Assembly: GCF_004168035.1 (NCBI RefSeq)
Contig: NZ_SDPU01000018.1
Location: forward strand, 118,367 to 182,366
Origin: Nocardioides iriomotensis
GTDB taxonomy: Bacteria; Actinomycetota; Actinomycetes; Propionibacteriales; Nocardioidaceae
Reading direction: 5' to 3'
DNA: 64,000 bases
Part shown: positions 33,945 through 41,731 of the stretch, piece after piece
Numbering within the stretch: position 1 is the first letter of the stretch
Layout of the letters: each line of letters starts with the position of its first letter
Position numbers and translations under genes: made by a program
Notes under the pieces: model-generated
Told to the model about the DNA's origin: nothing
The model's input: the letters and a program-made list of their open reading frames with translations, nothing else
The model's database searches: none

Positions 33945-35141
33945 CTACACCGGGCGCTTGCGCGCGCGGCCGGCGGCGAAGGAGCGCCCGCCCTGGCCGG
34001 ACGTGACGGCGCGGACGCCGGGACCCTTGCCGGGCGAGCCGTAGTAGGCGTCATCGTGCCGGCCCGGGGTGTCCTTGGCCGCGCGCTTCTCGCGTCCGTC
34101 CACGTCGTCGTCCCCGTGGTCGTGGTGGTCGTGGGTGTGCCCGTGACCGTGGCCATGCGCGTGGTCGTGGGAGTGGCCGTGCCGGTGGTCGGGCACGGTG
34201 GCGTTGGGGTCGACCAGCCGGGGCAGCGCCTCGCCGGCGCGGGTCACGTCGCGCTCGTACTTCACGACGACGTTCAGGGTCGAGGCGAGCACCTCGCTCG
34301 ACAGCTCGGAGACGCCGAGGACCGCGAGGGTGCGGGCCCAGTCGATCGTCTCGGAGATGCTCGGAGCCTTGCGCAGCTCGAGCTCGCGCAGCCCGCGGAC
34401 CACGTCGACCAGCCGCGCGGCGAGCGCGTCGTCGAGGCCGGTGTCCTTGGAGCGCACGATCTCCAGCTCCCGCTCGGCGTCGGGGTAGTCGAGGAACAGG
34501 TGCAGGCAGCGCCGCTTGAGCGCCGCCGACAGGTCGCGGGTGTTGTTGGAGGTGAGCACGACGTACGGCAGGTGGCGTGCCTTCACCGTGCCCACCTCGG
34601 GGATGGAGATCTGGAACTCCGAGAGCAGCTCGAGCAGCACCGCCTCGAGCGCCTCGTCGGCGCGGTCGACCTCGTCGATCAGGAGCACGACCGGCTCCTC
34701 GGAGTCGATCGCCTCGAGCAGCGGCCGCGGGGCGAGGAAGCGCTCGGAGAAGAACACGCTGTCCTGCTTGGCGATCCGCTCGACCGCGTCCTCCAGGTCG
34801 ACGGCGTCCTCGACGAGCTGGCCGATCTTCTCGCGCAGGATCTGCGTGTAGAGCAGCTGCTTGCCGTAGTCCCACTCGTACAGCGCCTTGGACTCGTCCT
34901 GGCCCTCGTAGCACTGGAGCCGGAGCAGCCGGCGGCCGGTGACCTCGGCCAGGCTCTGCGCGAGCTGGGTCTTGCCGACCCCGGCCGGGCCCTCCAGCAG
35001 CACCGGCTTGCCGAGCCGGGTCTGGAGGAAGACGGTCGTGGCCAGGCGTTCGTCGGTGAGGTACCCGTGGTCGCGGAAGCGTTGTTCCGTCTCCGCGACG
35101 TCGGTGAAGTCCTCGGCACCGACCGGTTGCTCCTGTGTCAC
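33945..35141 (-). CDS. madB: MoxR-type AAA+ ATPase (MadB-type) with a His-rich tail
   Basis: A protein of 398 residues. Walker A is LLEGPAGVGKTQLAQSLAEV near residue 50, Walker B VVLLIDEVDRADEA, sensor 1 VVLTSNNTRDLSAALKRRCL. After the AAA+ core the C-terminus carries, at about residues 310-340, a run of alternating His with Asp/Gly/Ala (HGHSHDHAHGHGHGH and more), at least 13 His in 26 residues. It then ends in a basic tail. Such runs bind metal in UreE, HypB and nickel chaperones. GTG 35141 is the start (GGAGG 8 bases upstream). It sits 76 bp downstream of mdo and just before madC. Probable role: ATP-driven activation or metal loading of Mdo. Confidence 0.85.
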   Translation of the reverse strand: MTQEQPVGAEDFTDVAETEQRFRDHGYLTDERLATTVFLQTRLGKPVLLEGPAGVGKTQLAQSLAEVTGRRLLRLQCYEGQDESKALYEWDYGKQLLYTQILREKIGQLVEDAVDLEDAVERIAKQDSVFFSERFLAPRPLLEAIDSEEPVVLLIDEVDRADEALEAVLLELLSEFQISIPEVGTVKARHLPYVVLTSNNTRDLSAALKRRCLHLFLDYPDAERELEIVRSKDTGLDDALAARLVDVVRGLRELELRKAPSISETIDWARTLAVLGVSELSSEVLASTLNVVVKYERDVTRAGEALPRLVDPNATVPDHRHGHSHDHAHGHGHGHTHDHHDHGDDDVDGREKRAAKDTPGRHDDAYYGSPGKGPGVRAVTSGQGGRSFAAGRARKRPV

Positions 35142-35217
35142 GTCGTCTCCCTCCAGTCCCTGTGTTCTGTCGGTGGTCTCGACCGGCTCGACCACCCGGG
35201 CTCGACCACCCCGCGGC

Positions 35218-36510
35218 TCAGCCGAGCAGGTCGTCCAGGTCGCCGGTCATGCAGTGCTCGACGACCGGGCGGACCGTCTCGAACGTGCACTCCTTGGCGT
35301 TGCCCGGCGTGCAGGCGTCGCCCAGCACGTGGTTGGTGATCCGGTCCACGTCGGTGTCGTCGCCGACGATCTCCTTGGCCTGCGCGTAGAACTCGGTCGG
35401 GCCCTGGCCCAGGCGGTTCTTGGAGTAGCTGTCCTGCGTGACGTCCACGAACCGCTCGGTGATGCCGACGTCGCGCAGCAGCCGGATGGCCGCCTCGAGC
35501 GCGGCCTCGGCCGCCCGGACGTCGGTCATGCCGTGGGTGTCGATGCCCATGGCGCGGGCGATGTCGGCGAACCGCTTGTACTGCGTGGGCATGTTGAACG
35601 CCCACACGCGCGGCAGCGCGATCGCGTTGTTCAGGCCGTGGTGGGTGTCGTAGAAGGCGCTCACCGCGTGCGAGATGGAGTGGATGATCCCGAGCCCGCC
35701 GGAGTTGAACGCCTGGGCGGCGATGTACTGGGCGTACATCATGCCCTCGCGGCCGGCGAGGTCCTGGCCGTTCCACACCGCCTGGCGCAGGCTCTCCGCG
35801 GTCAGCTTGATGGCGTGCAGCGCGTTGCCGAGCGACGGCTGGAAGTTGATCCGCGAGACGTACGGCTCGCTCGCGTGCGCGAGCACGTCGAACCCGCACT
35901 GGGCGGTGTAGTCGACCGGGCAGTCGAAGTAGAGCACCGGGTCGTCGATCGCCAGGCTGGTCACCGAGGCGTCGTCGAACGCGACGTACTTGTGCGGGTT
36001 CTCCGGGTCGGTCGTGGTGTCGGTGATGACGTAGGCCCACGACGTCTCCGAGCCGGTACCGGCGGTCGTGGAGACCGCGATGTGCGGCGGGTTCCTCGGG
36101 TTCTCGGACATGTTGAAGCCCTCGAACTCGTTCACGTTGCGGCCGTCGTGCGCGACGGAGACGCGGGCGCCCTTGCAGGCGTCGTGCGAGGAGCCACCGC
36201 CGATGGAGACGAACGAGTCGCACTCGTTCTCCTGGTAGAGGGCTACGGCGTCCATGACGTTGTAGTCCTTGGGGTTGGACTCGACCTTGTCGTACACGAC
36301 GACCTCGAGGCCGTGGTACTTCATCGACTCGACGATCTTGTGCACGATGTCGGTGCCGCGCAGGCCGGACGTCATCACGAGCGTCTTGCGGAACCCGAGC
36401 TTGAGCGCCTCGGGTCCGATCATCTCGTGGGCACCCGGGCCCATCAGGGCACGGGGGAACGGGTGGAACTCCTTGATGGGGAACGGCTTGAGCAGCTCGT
36501 CGACCTGCAT
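35218..36510 (-). CDS. mdo: Mdo, NDMA-dependent methanol dehydrogenase
   Basis: Group III alcohol dehydrogenase of 430 residues starting MQVDELLKPFPIKEFHPFPR, the typical opening of actinobacterial Mdo/Mno. It has nucleotide motif GGGSSHDACKG. Metal ligands are in CGFDVLAHASEPYVS (Asp, His), GIIHSISHAVSAFYDTHHGL (His) and the following Asn-rich stretch. It ends in FETVRPVVEHCMTGDLDDLL. The enzyme holds NADPH tightly and re-oxidises it through an artificial acceptor (NDMA) in vitro, and mycofactocin in the cell. It oxidises methanol and other short alcohols. It opens the minus-strand operon with madB, madC and mftM and is divergent from mftA. Confidence 0.93.
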   Translation of the reverse strand: MQVDELLKPFPIKEFHPFPRALMGPGAHEMIGPEALKLGFRKTLVMTSGLRGTDIVHKIVESMKYHGLEVVVYDKVESNPKDYNVMDAVALYQENECDSFVSIGGGSSHDACKGARVSVAHDGRNVNEFEGFNMSENPRNPPHIAVSTTAGTGSETSWAYVITDTTTDPENPHKYVAFDDASVTSLAIDDPVLYFDCPVDYTAQCGFDVLAHASEPYVSRINFQPSLGNALHAIKLTAESLRQAVWNGQDLAGREGMMYAQYIAAQAFNSGGLGIIHSISHAVSAFYDTHHGLNNAIALPRVWAFNMPTQYKRFADIARAMGIDTHGMTDVRAAEAALEAAIRLLRDVGITERFVDVTQDSYSKNRLGQGPTEFYAQAKEIVGDDTDVDRITNHVLGDACTPGNAKECTFETVRPVVEHCMTGDLDDLLG

Positions 36511-36663
36511 CCCTGGCCTCCTTGGGAAGTGACTGGACGCCTCGGACGCTAGGAGCCGGACAGCGCTGCCGACAGGTGAGGATCCGGAAACGGACCGGCG
36601 GGCGGAGGGCGCTCCTGCTCGGTCCGTCAGGGGACCCCGTCCGACCGGTCAGGTCGTCGCCTC

Positions 36664-36686
36664 CGGACAGGCCGCGGACCTGTCCG
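36664..36686. promoter_or_regulatory. Perfect inverted repeat in the mdo/mftA divergent control region
   Basis: CGGACAGG-N7-CCTGTCCG (8-bp arms) lies roughly midway between the mdo start (36510) and the mftA start (36790). No MftR-type regulator gene is adjacent, so it is a candidate site for MadR or an unlinked regulator. Half-sites related to it (CGGACAG, CGACAGG) occur at about 36558-36575. Confidence 0.5.
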
Positions 36687-36789
36687 AGCGACCAGGGAGC
36701 TCCGCCGTGACAGCCGGTGCGACCCGGCACGGTCGCGGACGAGGGTGGTTCCCGAACGCAGCACCGCAACCCTCGCAAGGAGGCCCCCG

Positions 36790-36906
36790 ATGACGCACGA
36801 CTCCCACCCCGAGCCGAGCACCCAGACCGACACCAGCCCCGAGGACGTGACGGTCGAGTCCCTCGTGGAAGAGGTCTCGATCGACGGCATGTGCGGCGTC
36901 TACTGA
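36790..36906 (+). CDS. mftA: MftA, mycofactocin precursor peptide
   Basis: A 38-residue peptide. It has a polar leader (MTHDSHPEPSTQTDTSPEDV), then TVESLVEEVSIDGMCGVY. The C-terminus IDGMCGVY is the diagnostic mycofactocin core. MftC decarboxylates the last Tyr and crosslinks it to Val, and MftE releases the Val-Tyr-derived product. The ATG has AAGGAGG 6 bases upstream, a strong site as expected for a precursor made in excess. mftB starts 7 bp after the stop. Confidence 0.98.
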   Translation: MTHDSHPEPSTQTDTSPEDVTVESLVEEVSIDGMCGVY

Positions 36907-36913
36907 GCCGGCC

Positions 36914-37234
36914 GTGACCACGACCGGCACGACCGCCCGTCTCCTCGACCTCGGGGAGGCCTGGACGCTGAGCGGCTCGGTGGAGCTCAGACCCGAACCG
37001 TTCGGCGCCCTGGCCTACGACTTCCACACCCGCCGGCTGAGCTTCCTCAAGAGCCGCCGGCTCGTCGACGTCGTACGCGCCCTGGGCAGCCGCGACGACG
37101 TGGCCGGTGCCCTCGACGACTGCGGCGTCGCCGCCCCGGAGCGGCCGGCGTACCTCGCCGCCCTCGGTGCCCTCGCCGACGGCGGGCTGATCCAGCGACG
37201 CGCCGACCACAGCCAGGAGGACCGCACGCCATGA
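36914..37234 (+). CDS. mftB: MftB, mycofactocin peptide chaperone (RRE protein)
   Basis: A protein of 106 residues on a GTG start 7 bp after mftA. It has the RiPP-recognition pattern AWTLSGSVELRPEPFGALAY, then DFHTRRLSFLKSRRLVDVVR, then LAALGALADGGLIQRR. MftB binds the MftA leader and presents it to MftC. Its stop overlaps the mftC ATG, showing coupling. Confidence 0.95.
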   Translation: MTTTGTTARLLDLGEAWTLSGSVELRPEPFGALAYDFHTRRLSFLKSRRLVDVVRALGSRDDVAGALDDCGVAAPERPAYLAALGALADGGLIQRRADHSQEDRTP

Positions 37235-38457
37235 CCCTCATCCAGGAACGCCCCGCCCGCCCGGAGGGTGGCCGGCTCGTCGACCAGTTCGAGTACGGCC
37301 TGGACGCGCCGATCTGCCTGACCTGGGAGCTGACCTACGCCTGCAACCTCGCGTGCGTGCACTGCCTGAGCTCGTCCGGCCGGCGCGACCCCGACGAGCT
37401 GAGCACCGAGGAGTGCAAGGCGCTCATCGACGAGTTCGAGCGGATGCAGGTGTTCTACGTGAACATCGGCGGCGGCGAGCCGACGGTGCGCCCCGACTTC
37501 TGGGAGCTCCTCGACTACGCCGTCGAGCACCACGTCGGCGTCAAGTTCTCGACCAACGGCTTCCGGATCACCCCCGAGCGGGCCGCGCGGCTGGCCGCCA
37601 CCGACTACGTCGACGTGCAGGTCTCGCTCGACGGCGCGACCGCCGACGTCAACGACCCGATCCGCGGGGCCGGCACGTACGATGCCGCGCTGCGCGCGAT
37701 GGCCAACCTCCAGGCCGCCGGCATGAAGGACTTCAAGCTCTCCGTCGTCTGCACCCGGCACAACATCGGCCAGCTCGACGAGTTCAAGGCGATCGCCGAC
37801 CGGTACGGCGCGCAGCTGCGGCTGACCAGGCTCCGCCCCTCCGGCCGCGGCGCCGACGTCTGGGACGAGCTGCACCCGTTGCCCGAGCAGCAGCGCGAGC
37901 TGTACGACTGGCTCGTCGCCAACGGCGACCAGGTGCTCACCGGCGACTCGTTCTTCCACCTCTCGGCGTACGGCGAGGCGCTGCCCGGCCTCAACCTGTG
38001 CGGCGCCGGCCGCGTGGTGTGCCTCGTCGACCCGGTCGGCGATGTCTACGCGTGCCCGTTCGCGATCCACGACCGGTTCAAGGCCGGCAACGTGCGCGAC
38101 GGCAGCGGCTTCCGCGGGGTGTGGCAGGAGGCGCCACTGTTCCAGGAGCTGCGGTCGCCGCAGACCGGGGGCGCGTGCACGCAGTGCTCGGCGTTCGACG
38201 CCTGCCGCGGCGGGTGCATGGCCGCGAAGTTCTTCACCGGCCTGCCGCTCGACGGCCCGGACCCCGAGTGCGTCAAGGGCAACGCGGCGACGGCTCTGGC
38301 CGGCGCGCGCACCGTGCCCGGCACCTCGCAGGACCACAGCCACAAGGGTCCGGTGCGCAACCAGCCCGTTCCGCTGACGCTGATGCCGACCCGCACCAAG
38401 CCCGCGAGCGCGTGCGACGAGAGCCCGCTCGCGCCGTCTCCCGGCTGGACGACGTGA
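37231..38457 (+). CDS. mftC: MftC, mycofactocin radical SAM maturase
   Basis: Radical SAM/SPASM enzyme of 408 residues. The cluster motif is CNLACVHC near residue 33. The GGE motif is VNIGGGEPTVRPDF. The SPASM region contains LCGAGRVVCLVDPVGDVYAC, then GACTQCSAFDACRGGC, which bind auxiliary [4Fe-4S] clusters. It ends with PVPLTLMPTRTKPASACDES, a C-terminal tail characteristic of MftC. It catalyses oxidative decarboxylation of the MftA C-terminal Tyr and then the Val-Tyr crosslink. Its stop overlaps the mftE GTG (GTGA), so the mftD gene that usually follows is absent here. Confidence 0.97.
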   Translation: MTLIQERPARPEGGRLVDQFEYGLDAPICLTWELTYACNLACVHCLSSSGRRDPDELSTEECKALIDEFERMQVFYVNIGGGEPTVRPDFWELLDYAVEHHVGVKFSTNGFRITPERAARLAATDYVDVQVSLDGATADVNDPIRGAGTYDAALRAMANLQAAGMKDFKLSVVCTRHNIGQLDEFKAIADRYGAQLRLTRLRPSGRGADVWDELHPLPEQQRELYDWLVANGDQVLTGDSFFHLSAYGEALPGLNLCGAGRVVCLVDPVGDVYACPFAIHDRFKAGNVRDGSGFRGVWQEAPLFQELRSPQTGGACTQCSAFDACRGGCMAAKFFTGLPLDGPDPECVKGNAATALAGARTVPGTSQDHSHKGPVRNQPVPLTLMPTRTKPASACDESPLAPSPGWTT

Positions 38458-39218
38458 GCCACCCGCGGCCGCCCGCCCCGGCTCAGCTCGCGCTGGGCCA
38501 GCGCCGCTGGCCCTCGCTCGCCGAGCAGCCGCCCCTGCTGCTGGTGCCGGTCGGGTCGCTCGAGCAGCACGGCCCGCACCTGCCGCTCGCGACCGACTCG
38601 ATGGTCGCCGGCGCGGTCACCCGGACCGCCGCCGAGCAGCTGCACGCCCGCGGCCGCCGGGTGCTCGTCGCGCCCGTCCTGCTGTACGGCGCCAGCGGGG
38701 AGCACGAGGACTTCCCCGGCACCGTCTCGATCGGCCACGAGGCGCTGCGGCTGCTCGTCGTCGAGCTCGCCAGGTCGGCGTGCCGGTGGGCGGAAGGTGT
38801 CATCTTCGTCAACGGCCACGGCGGCAACGTGCCGACCCTGGCCGACGCCGTACGGCAGCTGCGGTGTGAGGGCCGGTCGGTCGCCTGGACCGGGTGCGTG
38901 CCCACGGGCTCCGACGCGCACGCCGGCCGCACCGAGACCAGCCTGCTGCTGCATCTCGCGCCCTGGGCGGTGCGCGGTGACCTCGCGGAGCCGGGTTGCA
39001 CCGACCCGGTGCGCGACCTGTTGCCGCGGCTGCGCGAGGAGGGGGTGCGGCGGGTCTCGGCCAACGGCGTGCTCGGCGACCCGTCCGGTGCGAGCGCGGC
39101 CGAGGGGCGGCGGCTGTTCGAGCAGATGGTGGGCACGCTGGTCGGCGAGCTCACCGACGTCGACGTCGACCACGACGGCCGGCTGACCTGGGCGCGCCCG
39201 GCGGCCGTGCGGGCATGA
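38454..39218 (+). CDS. mftE: MftE, creatininase-family mycofactocin peptidase
   Basis: Creatininase-fold peptidase of 254 residues, GTG start overlapping mftC. Metal-ligand motifs are LLVPVGSLEQHGPHLPLATD (Glu, His, Asp), FVNGHGGNVPTL (His) and DAHAGRTETSLLL (His, Glu). It cleaves the modified MftA C-terminus to free AHDP, the next intermediate. It is followed by mftF with an ATGA overlap. Directly adjoining mftC is unusual because mftD normally intervenes. Confidence 0.95.
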   Translation: MSHPRPPAPAQLALGQRRWPSLAEQPPLLLVPVGSLEQHGPHLPLATDSMVAGAVTRTAAEQLHARGRRVLVAPVLLYGASGEHEDFPGTVSIGHEALRLLVVELARSACRWAEGVIFVNGHGGNVPTLADAVRQLRCEGRSVAWTGCVPTGSDAHAGRTETSLLLHLAPWAVRGDLAEPGCTDPVRDLLPRLREEGVRRVSANGVLGDPSGASAAEGRRLFEQMVGTLVGELTDVDVDHDGRLTWARPAAVRA

Positions 39219-40630
39219 CCGACCGGCCGCTGCCGCCCGGCTTCCGGGTCCGGCTCGCGTCGCGCACCCGGCTCGCGCCCGGCGGGCTGCTCGTCGGCGG
39301 GCACGGCGGCGGCGTGGTGCGGCTGCGGGGGTGCGCCCCCGCGGTGGTCGCGCCCCGGGCGGGCTGGACCGCGGACGGTTCGGTGGGGTCCACGCTCGGC
39401 CGCGCGCTGCTCGACGCCGGGTTCGCCGACCCCGCTTTTTCCGGCCCCGCCGGCGCCGACGCCGCGGTGACGGGCACGACCGTCGTGGTGCCCGTCCGCG
39501 ACGACGCCGGGAGGCTCGCCGCCCTGCTCGCCGCGCTGCCGGCGGGCGTGCCGGTCGTCGTCGTGGACGACGGCTCGCGGCAGCCCGACGCCGTGGCGGC
39601 CGTCGCCGCCGAGCACGGGGCCCGGCTCCTCGTCCACGAGCGCAACCGCGGCCCGGCGGCCGCGCGCAACACCGGGCTCCGGCACGTCGCCACCCCGCTC
39701 GTCGCGTTCTGCGACGCCGACGTCGTGCCCGACCCCGGCTGGCTGGCGATCCTGCGCCGGCACCTCGACGACCCGGCCGTCGGGCTCGTCGGCCCGCGGG
39801 TGCTCGGGCAGCGGCCCCGGCCGGCCGACACCTGGATCGACCGCTACGAGCAGGCCCGGTCCTCGCTCGACCTTGGGCGGGTCGGCGGCCCGGTGCGACC
39901 GCAGTGGCCGGTCGCCTACCTGCCCAGCGCCTGCCTCCTGGCCCGGGTCGCCGCACTCGGCGACGGGTTCGACGAGCGGATGCACGTGGCCGAGGACGTC
40001 GACCTCGTGTGGCGGCTCGACGGCGAGGGCTGGCGGGTCCGCTACGAACCGGCCGCCACCGTCCGGCACGACCACCGCACCCGGCCCGCGGCGTGGCTGG
40101 GCCGCAAGGCGTTCTACGGCTCGGGTGCCGCCGACCTCGCCGCGCGGCACGGCTCGCGGGTCGCCCCCGCCGTGCTGACGCCGTGGACCGTGGCGCTGAC
40201 CGTCGCGCTGCTCGCGCAGCGGCGCTGGTCCCTGCCCCTCGCGGCCGCCGCGCTCGGCGCCGCCACCGCCGGCCTCCACCGGCGCCTGGGGGACGCGCCC
40301 GTCGCCACCGCGGCCGGCCTCGCGCTCCAGGGCGGGTACGCCGCCGTCCGGCAGGTCGCGCCCGCCCTCACACGGCACTACTGGCCGGTCGCGCTGCCGC
40401 TCGCCCTGGTGTCGCGCCGCGCCCGCCGTGCCTGGCTGGTCGCGGCTGTGGTCGACGGCCTCCTCGACCATGCCAAGGTGCGGCCGGACCTCGACCCGGT
40501 CCGCTACACCGTCGCGCGCCGGCTGGACGACCTCGCCTACGGCGCGGGCCTGTGGCGTGGCGCCTGGCGGGCGCGGTCGGCGCGGGCGCTGCTGCCCGAC
40601 CTGCGGCTGCGCCGGCGCGTCAACGCTTGA
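39215..40630 (+). CDS. mftF: MftF, mycofactocin glycosyltransferase
   Basis: GT2-family enzyme of 471 residues. After about 80 residues of N-terminal domain come TTVVVPVRDDAGRLAALLAA, VVVVDDGSRQPDAVAAVA, NRGPAAARNTGLRHVATPLV and FCDADVVPDPGWLAILR (DxD-type metal motif). Then follow AEDVDLVWRLDGEGWRVRYE and two hydrophobic segments near the C-terminus. It adds the beta-1,4-glucose chain to mycofactocin. Its 3' end overlaps by 11 bp the convergent 40620-40979 gene. Confidence 0.95.
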   Translation: MTDRPLPPGFRVRLASRTRLAPGGLLVGGHGGGVVRLRGCAPAVVAPRAGWTADGSVGSTLGRALLDAGFADPAFSGPAGADAAVTGTTVVVPVRDDAGRLAALLAALPAGVPVVVVDDGSRQPDAVAAVAAEHGARLLVHERNRGPAAARNTGLRHVATPLVAFCDADVVPDPGWLAILRRHLDDPAVGLVGPRVLGQRPRPADTWIDRYEQARSSLDLGRVGGPVRPQWPVAYLPSACLLARVAALGDGFDERMHVAEDVDLVWRLDGEGWRVRYEPAATVRHDHRTRPAAWLGRKAFYGSGAADLAARHGSRVAPAVLTPWTVALTVALLAQRRWSLPLAAAALGAATAGLHRRLGDAPVATAAGLALQGGYAAVRQVAPALTRHYWPVALPLALVSRRARRAWLVAAVVDGLLDHAKVRPDLDPVRYTVARRLDDLAYGAGLWRGAWRARSARALLPDLRLRRRVNA

Positions 40631-40979
40631 GGCCGCCCAGCGGCGCGACCGCGATCCCGCTGTGCTCGCACACCCAGGTCGGGTCGGGCCCGCCGAGCTC
40701 GGGGTGGATGTACATCGCGTGCGGGTCGAGCTGGTCGCAGGCCCGGCACAGCGGCCACCGGCCGTGGCTCTCCAGCAGGGCGTCCTGCACGTCCTGCGCG
40801 ATCAGGCCGGCGACGTACAGCCGGCCCTCCGCCCACTGCGACGTCCACCACCTCCGGGTCGTCACCGACTCCTCCAGGGCGGACACCGTGTCCGGGCTGG
40901 CGGCGCCGGTGACCTCCAGGTCGTGCAGCACGAGAGCGCGGGCCGTGAGGAGCGCGTCGGGCCGGTCGGAGGCACTCAT
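40620..40979 (-). CDS. Conserved actinobacterial protein of unknown function (DUF5318-like)
   Basis: A 119-residue protein. It begins MSASDRPDALLTARALVLHD and has SVTTRRWWTSQWAEGRLYVA, LIAQDVQDALLESHGRWPLC and a CRAC/WVCEHSGIAVAPLGG segment. Cys pairs LCRAC and WVC with His suggest a zinc site. It is divergent from cutC across a 17-bp gap with no ribosome site for either gene, so both may be leaderless. The assignment to DUF5318-like is tentative. Confidence 0.6.
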   Translation of the reverse strand: MSASDRPDALLTARALVLHDLEVTGAASPDTVSALEESVTTRRWWTSQWAEGRLYVAGLIAQDVQDALLESHGRWPLCRACDQLDPHAMYIHPELGGPDPTWVCEHSGIAVAPLGGLKR

Positions 40980-40996
40980 CCTTCTATTGTGAACGC

Positions 40997-41731
40997 ATGT
41001 CCATGAGCGCACCTCTGCTCGAGGTCGCGGTGCTGCACCCGCGCGACGTCCCGGGTGCCGACGAGGGTGGCGCCGACCGGCTGTTCTGCCTCGACCGCCG
41101 TACGCCGGAGGGCACCTCGCCCGAGCCCGGCCTCGTGTCGAGCATCTGCAAGGAGACCGAGCTGCCGGTCCGCGTGCTGCTGCGGCTCAACGACTCGCGC
41201 ACCACCACCGGTGGCGAGCTCACCCGGCTGGTGGGCCTCGCCGAGTCGTACCTCAACGTCGGCGCCGAGGGCGTCGCGTTCGGCTTCCTCGACGAGGACA
41301 CCCTCGTCGACGTCGAGGTCTGCGGCTACCTCGCCGACCAGCTCGCCGGGGTGCCCTGGACCTTCAGTCGGGTGATCGACGACAGCCTCGAGACCGACCG
41401 GGCCTGGCGGCAGGCCGTGACCCTGCCCGGCCTCGACGCCGTGCACTCCGCCGGGTCGCCGCGCGGCCTGTCCGTGGGCTTCGACGACCTCGTCGACCGT
41501 GCCGGAGCCGACCCCGGCTTGGCCGCCCTGGTCATGGCCGGCGGCGGGCTGCAGCCCGAGCACGTGCCCTGGTTCGTGCGCGCCGGCGTGCGGCAGTTCC
41601 ACGTCGCCTCGTCGGTGCGGCCCGGCGGCTCCTGGGACAAGGCGTACGTCGACCCCGGCCACGTGCGCGCCTGGCGGATGCTGCTCGACGACGCGGCCAC
41701 CGCGGCCGACCGGCGCACCGGCACGGCATGA
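40997..41731 (+). CDS. cutC: CutC-family protein (copper homeostasis protein-like TIM barrel)
   Basis: A protein of 244 residues with the CutC core: LEVAVLHPRDVPGADEGGAD, GGELTRLVGLAESYLNVGAE, GVAFGFLDEDTLVD, TFSRVIDDSLETDRAWR and FHVASSVRPGGSWDKAYVDP. The 'copper' role of CutC is disputed in E. coli. ATG 40997 is the first start; ATG 41003 also fits. It overlaps the peptidase gene by ATGA, so the two are cotranslated. A role in envelope or metal homeostasis is uncertain. Confidence 0.85.
   Translation: MSMSAPLLEVAVLHPRDVPGADEGGADRLFCLDRRTPEGTSPEPGLVSSICKETELPVRVLLRLNDSRTTTGGELTRLVGLAESYLNVGAEGVAFGFLDEDTLVDVEVCGYLADQLAGVPWTFSRVIDDSLETDRAWRQAVTLPGLDAVHSAGSPRGLSVGFDDLVDRAGADPGLAALVMAGGGLQPEHVPWFVRAGVRQFHVASSVRPGGSWDKAYVDPGHVRAWRMLLDDAATAADRRTGTA

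Noticed and set aside
32472..35339. 955-residue plus-strand open frame antisense to madB and madC
   Set aside because: It mirrors the two well-supported minus-strand genes in another frame, is low-complexity (Val/Gly/Arg/Leu) and has no family features. Long antisense frames are expected at this GC content.
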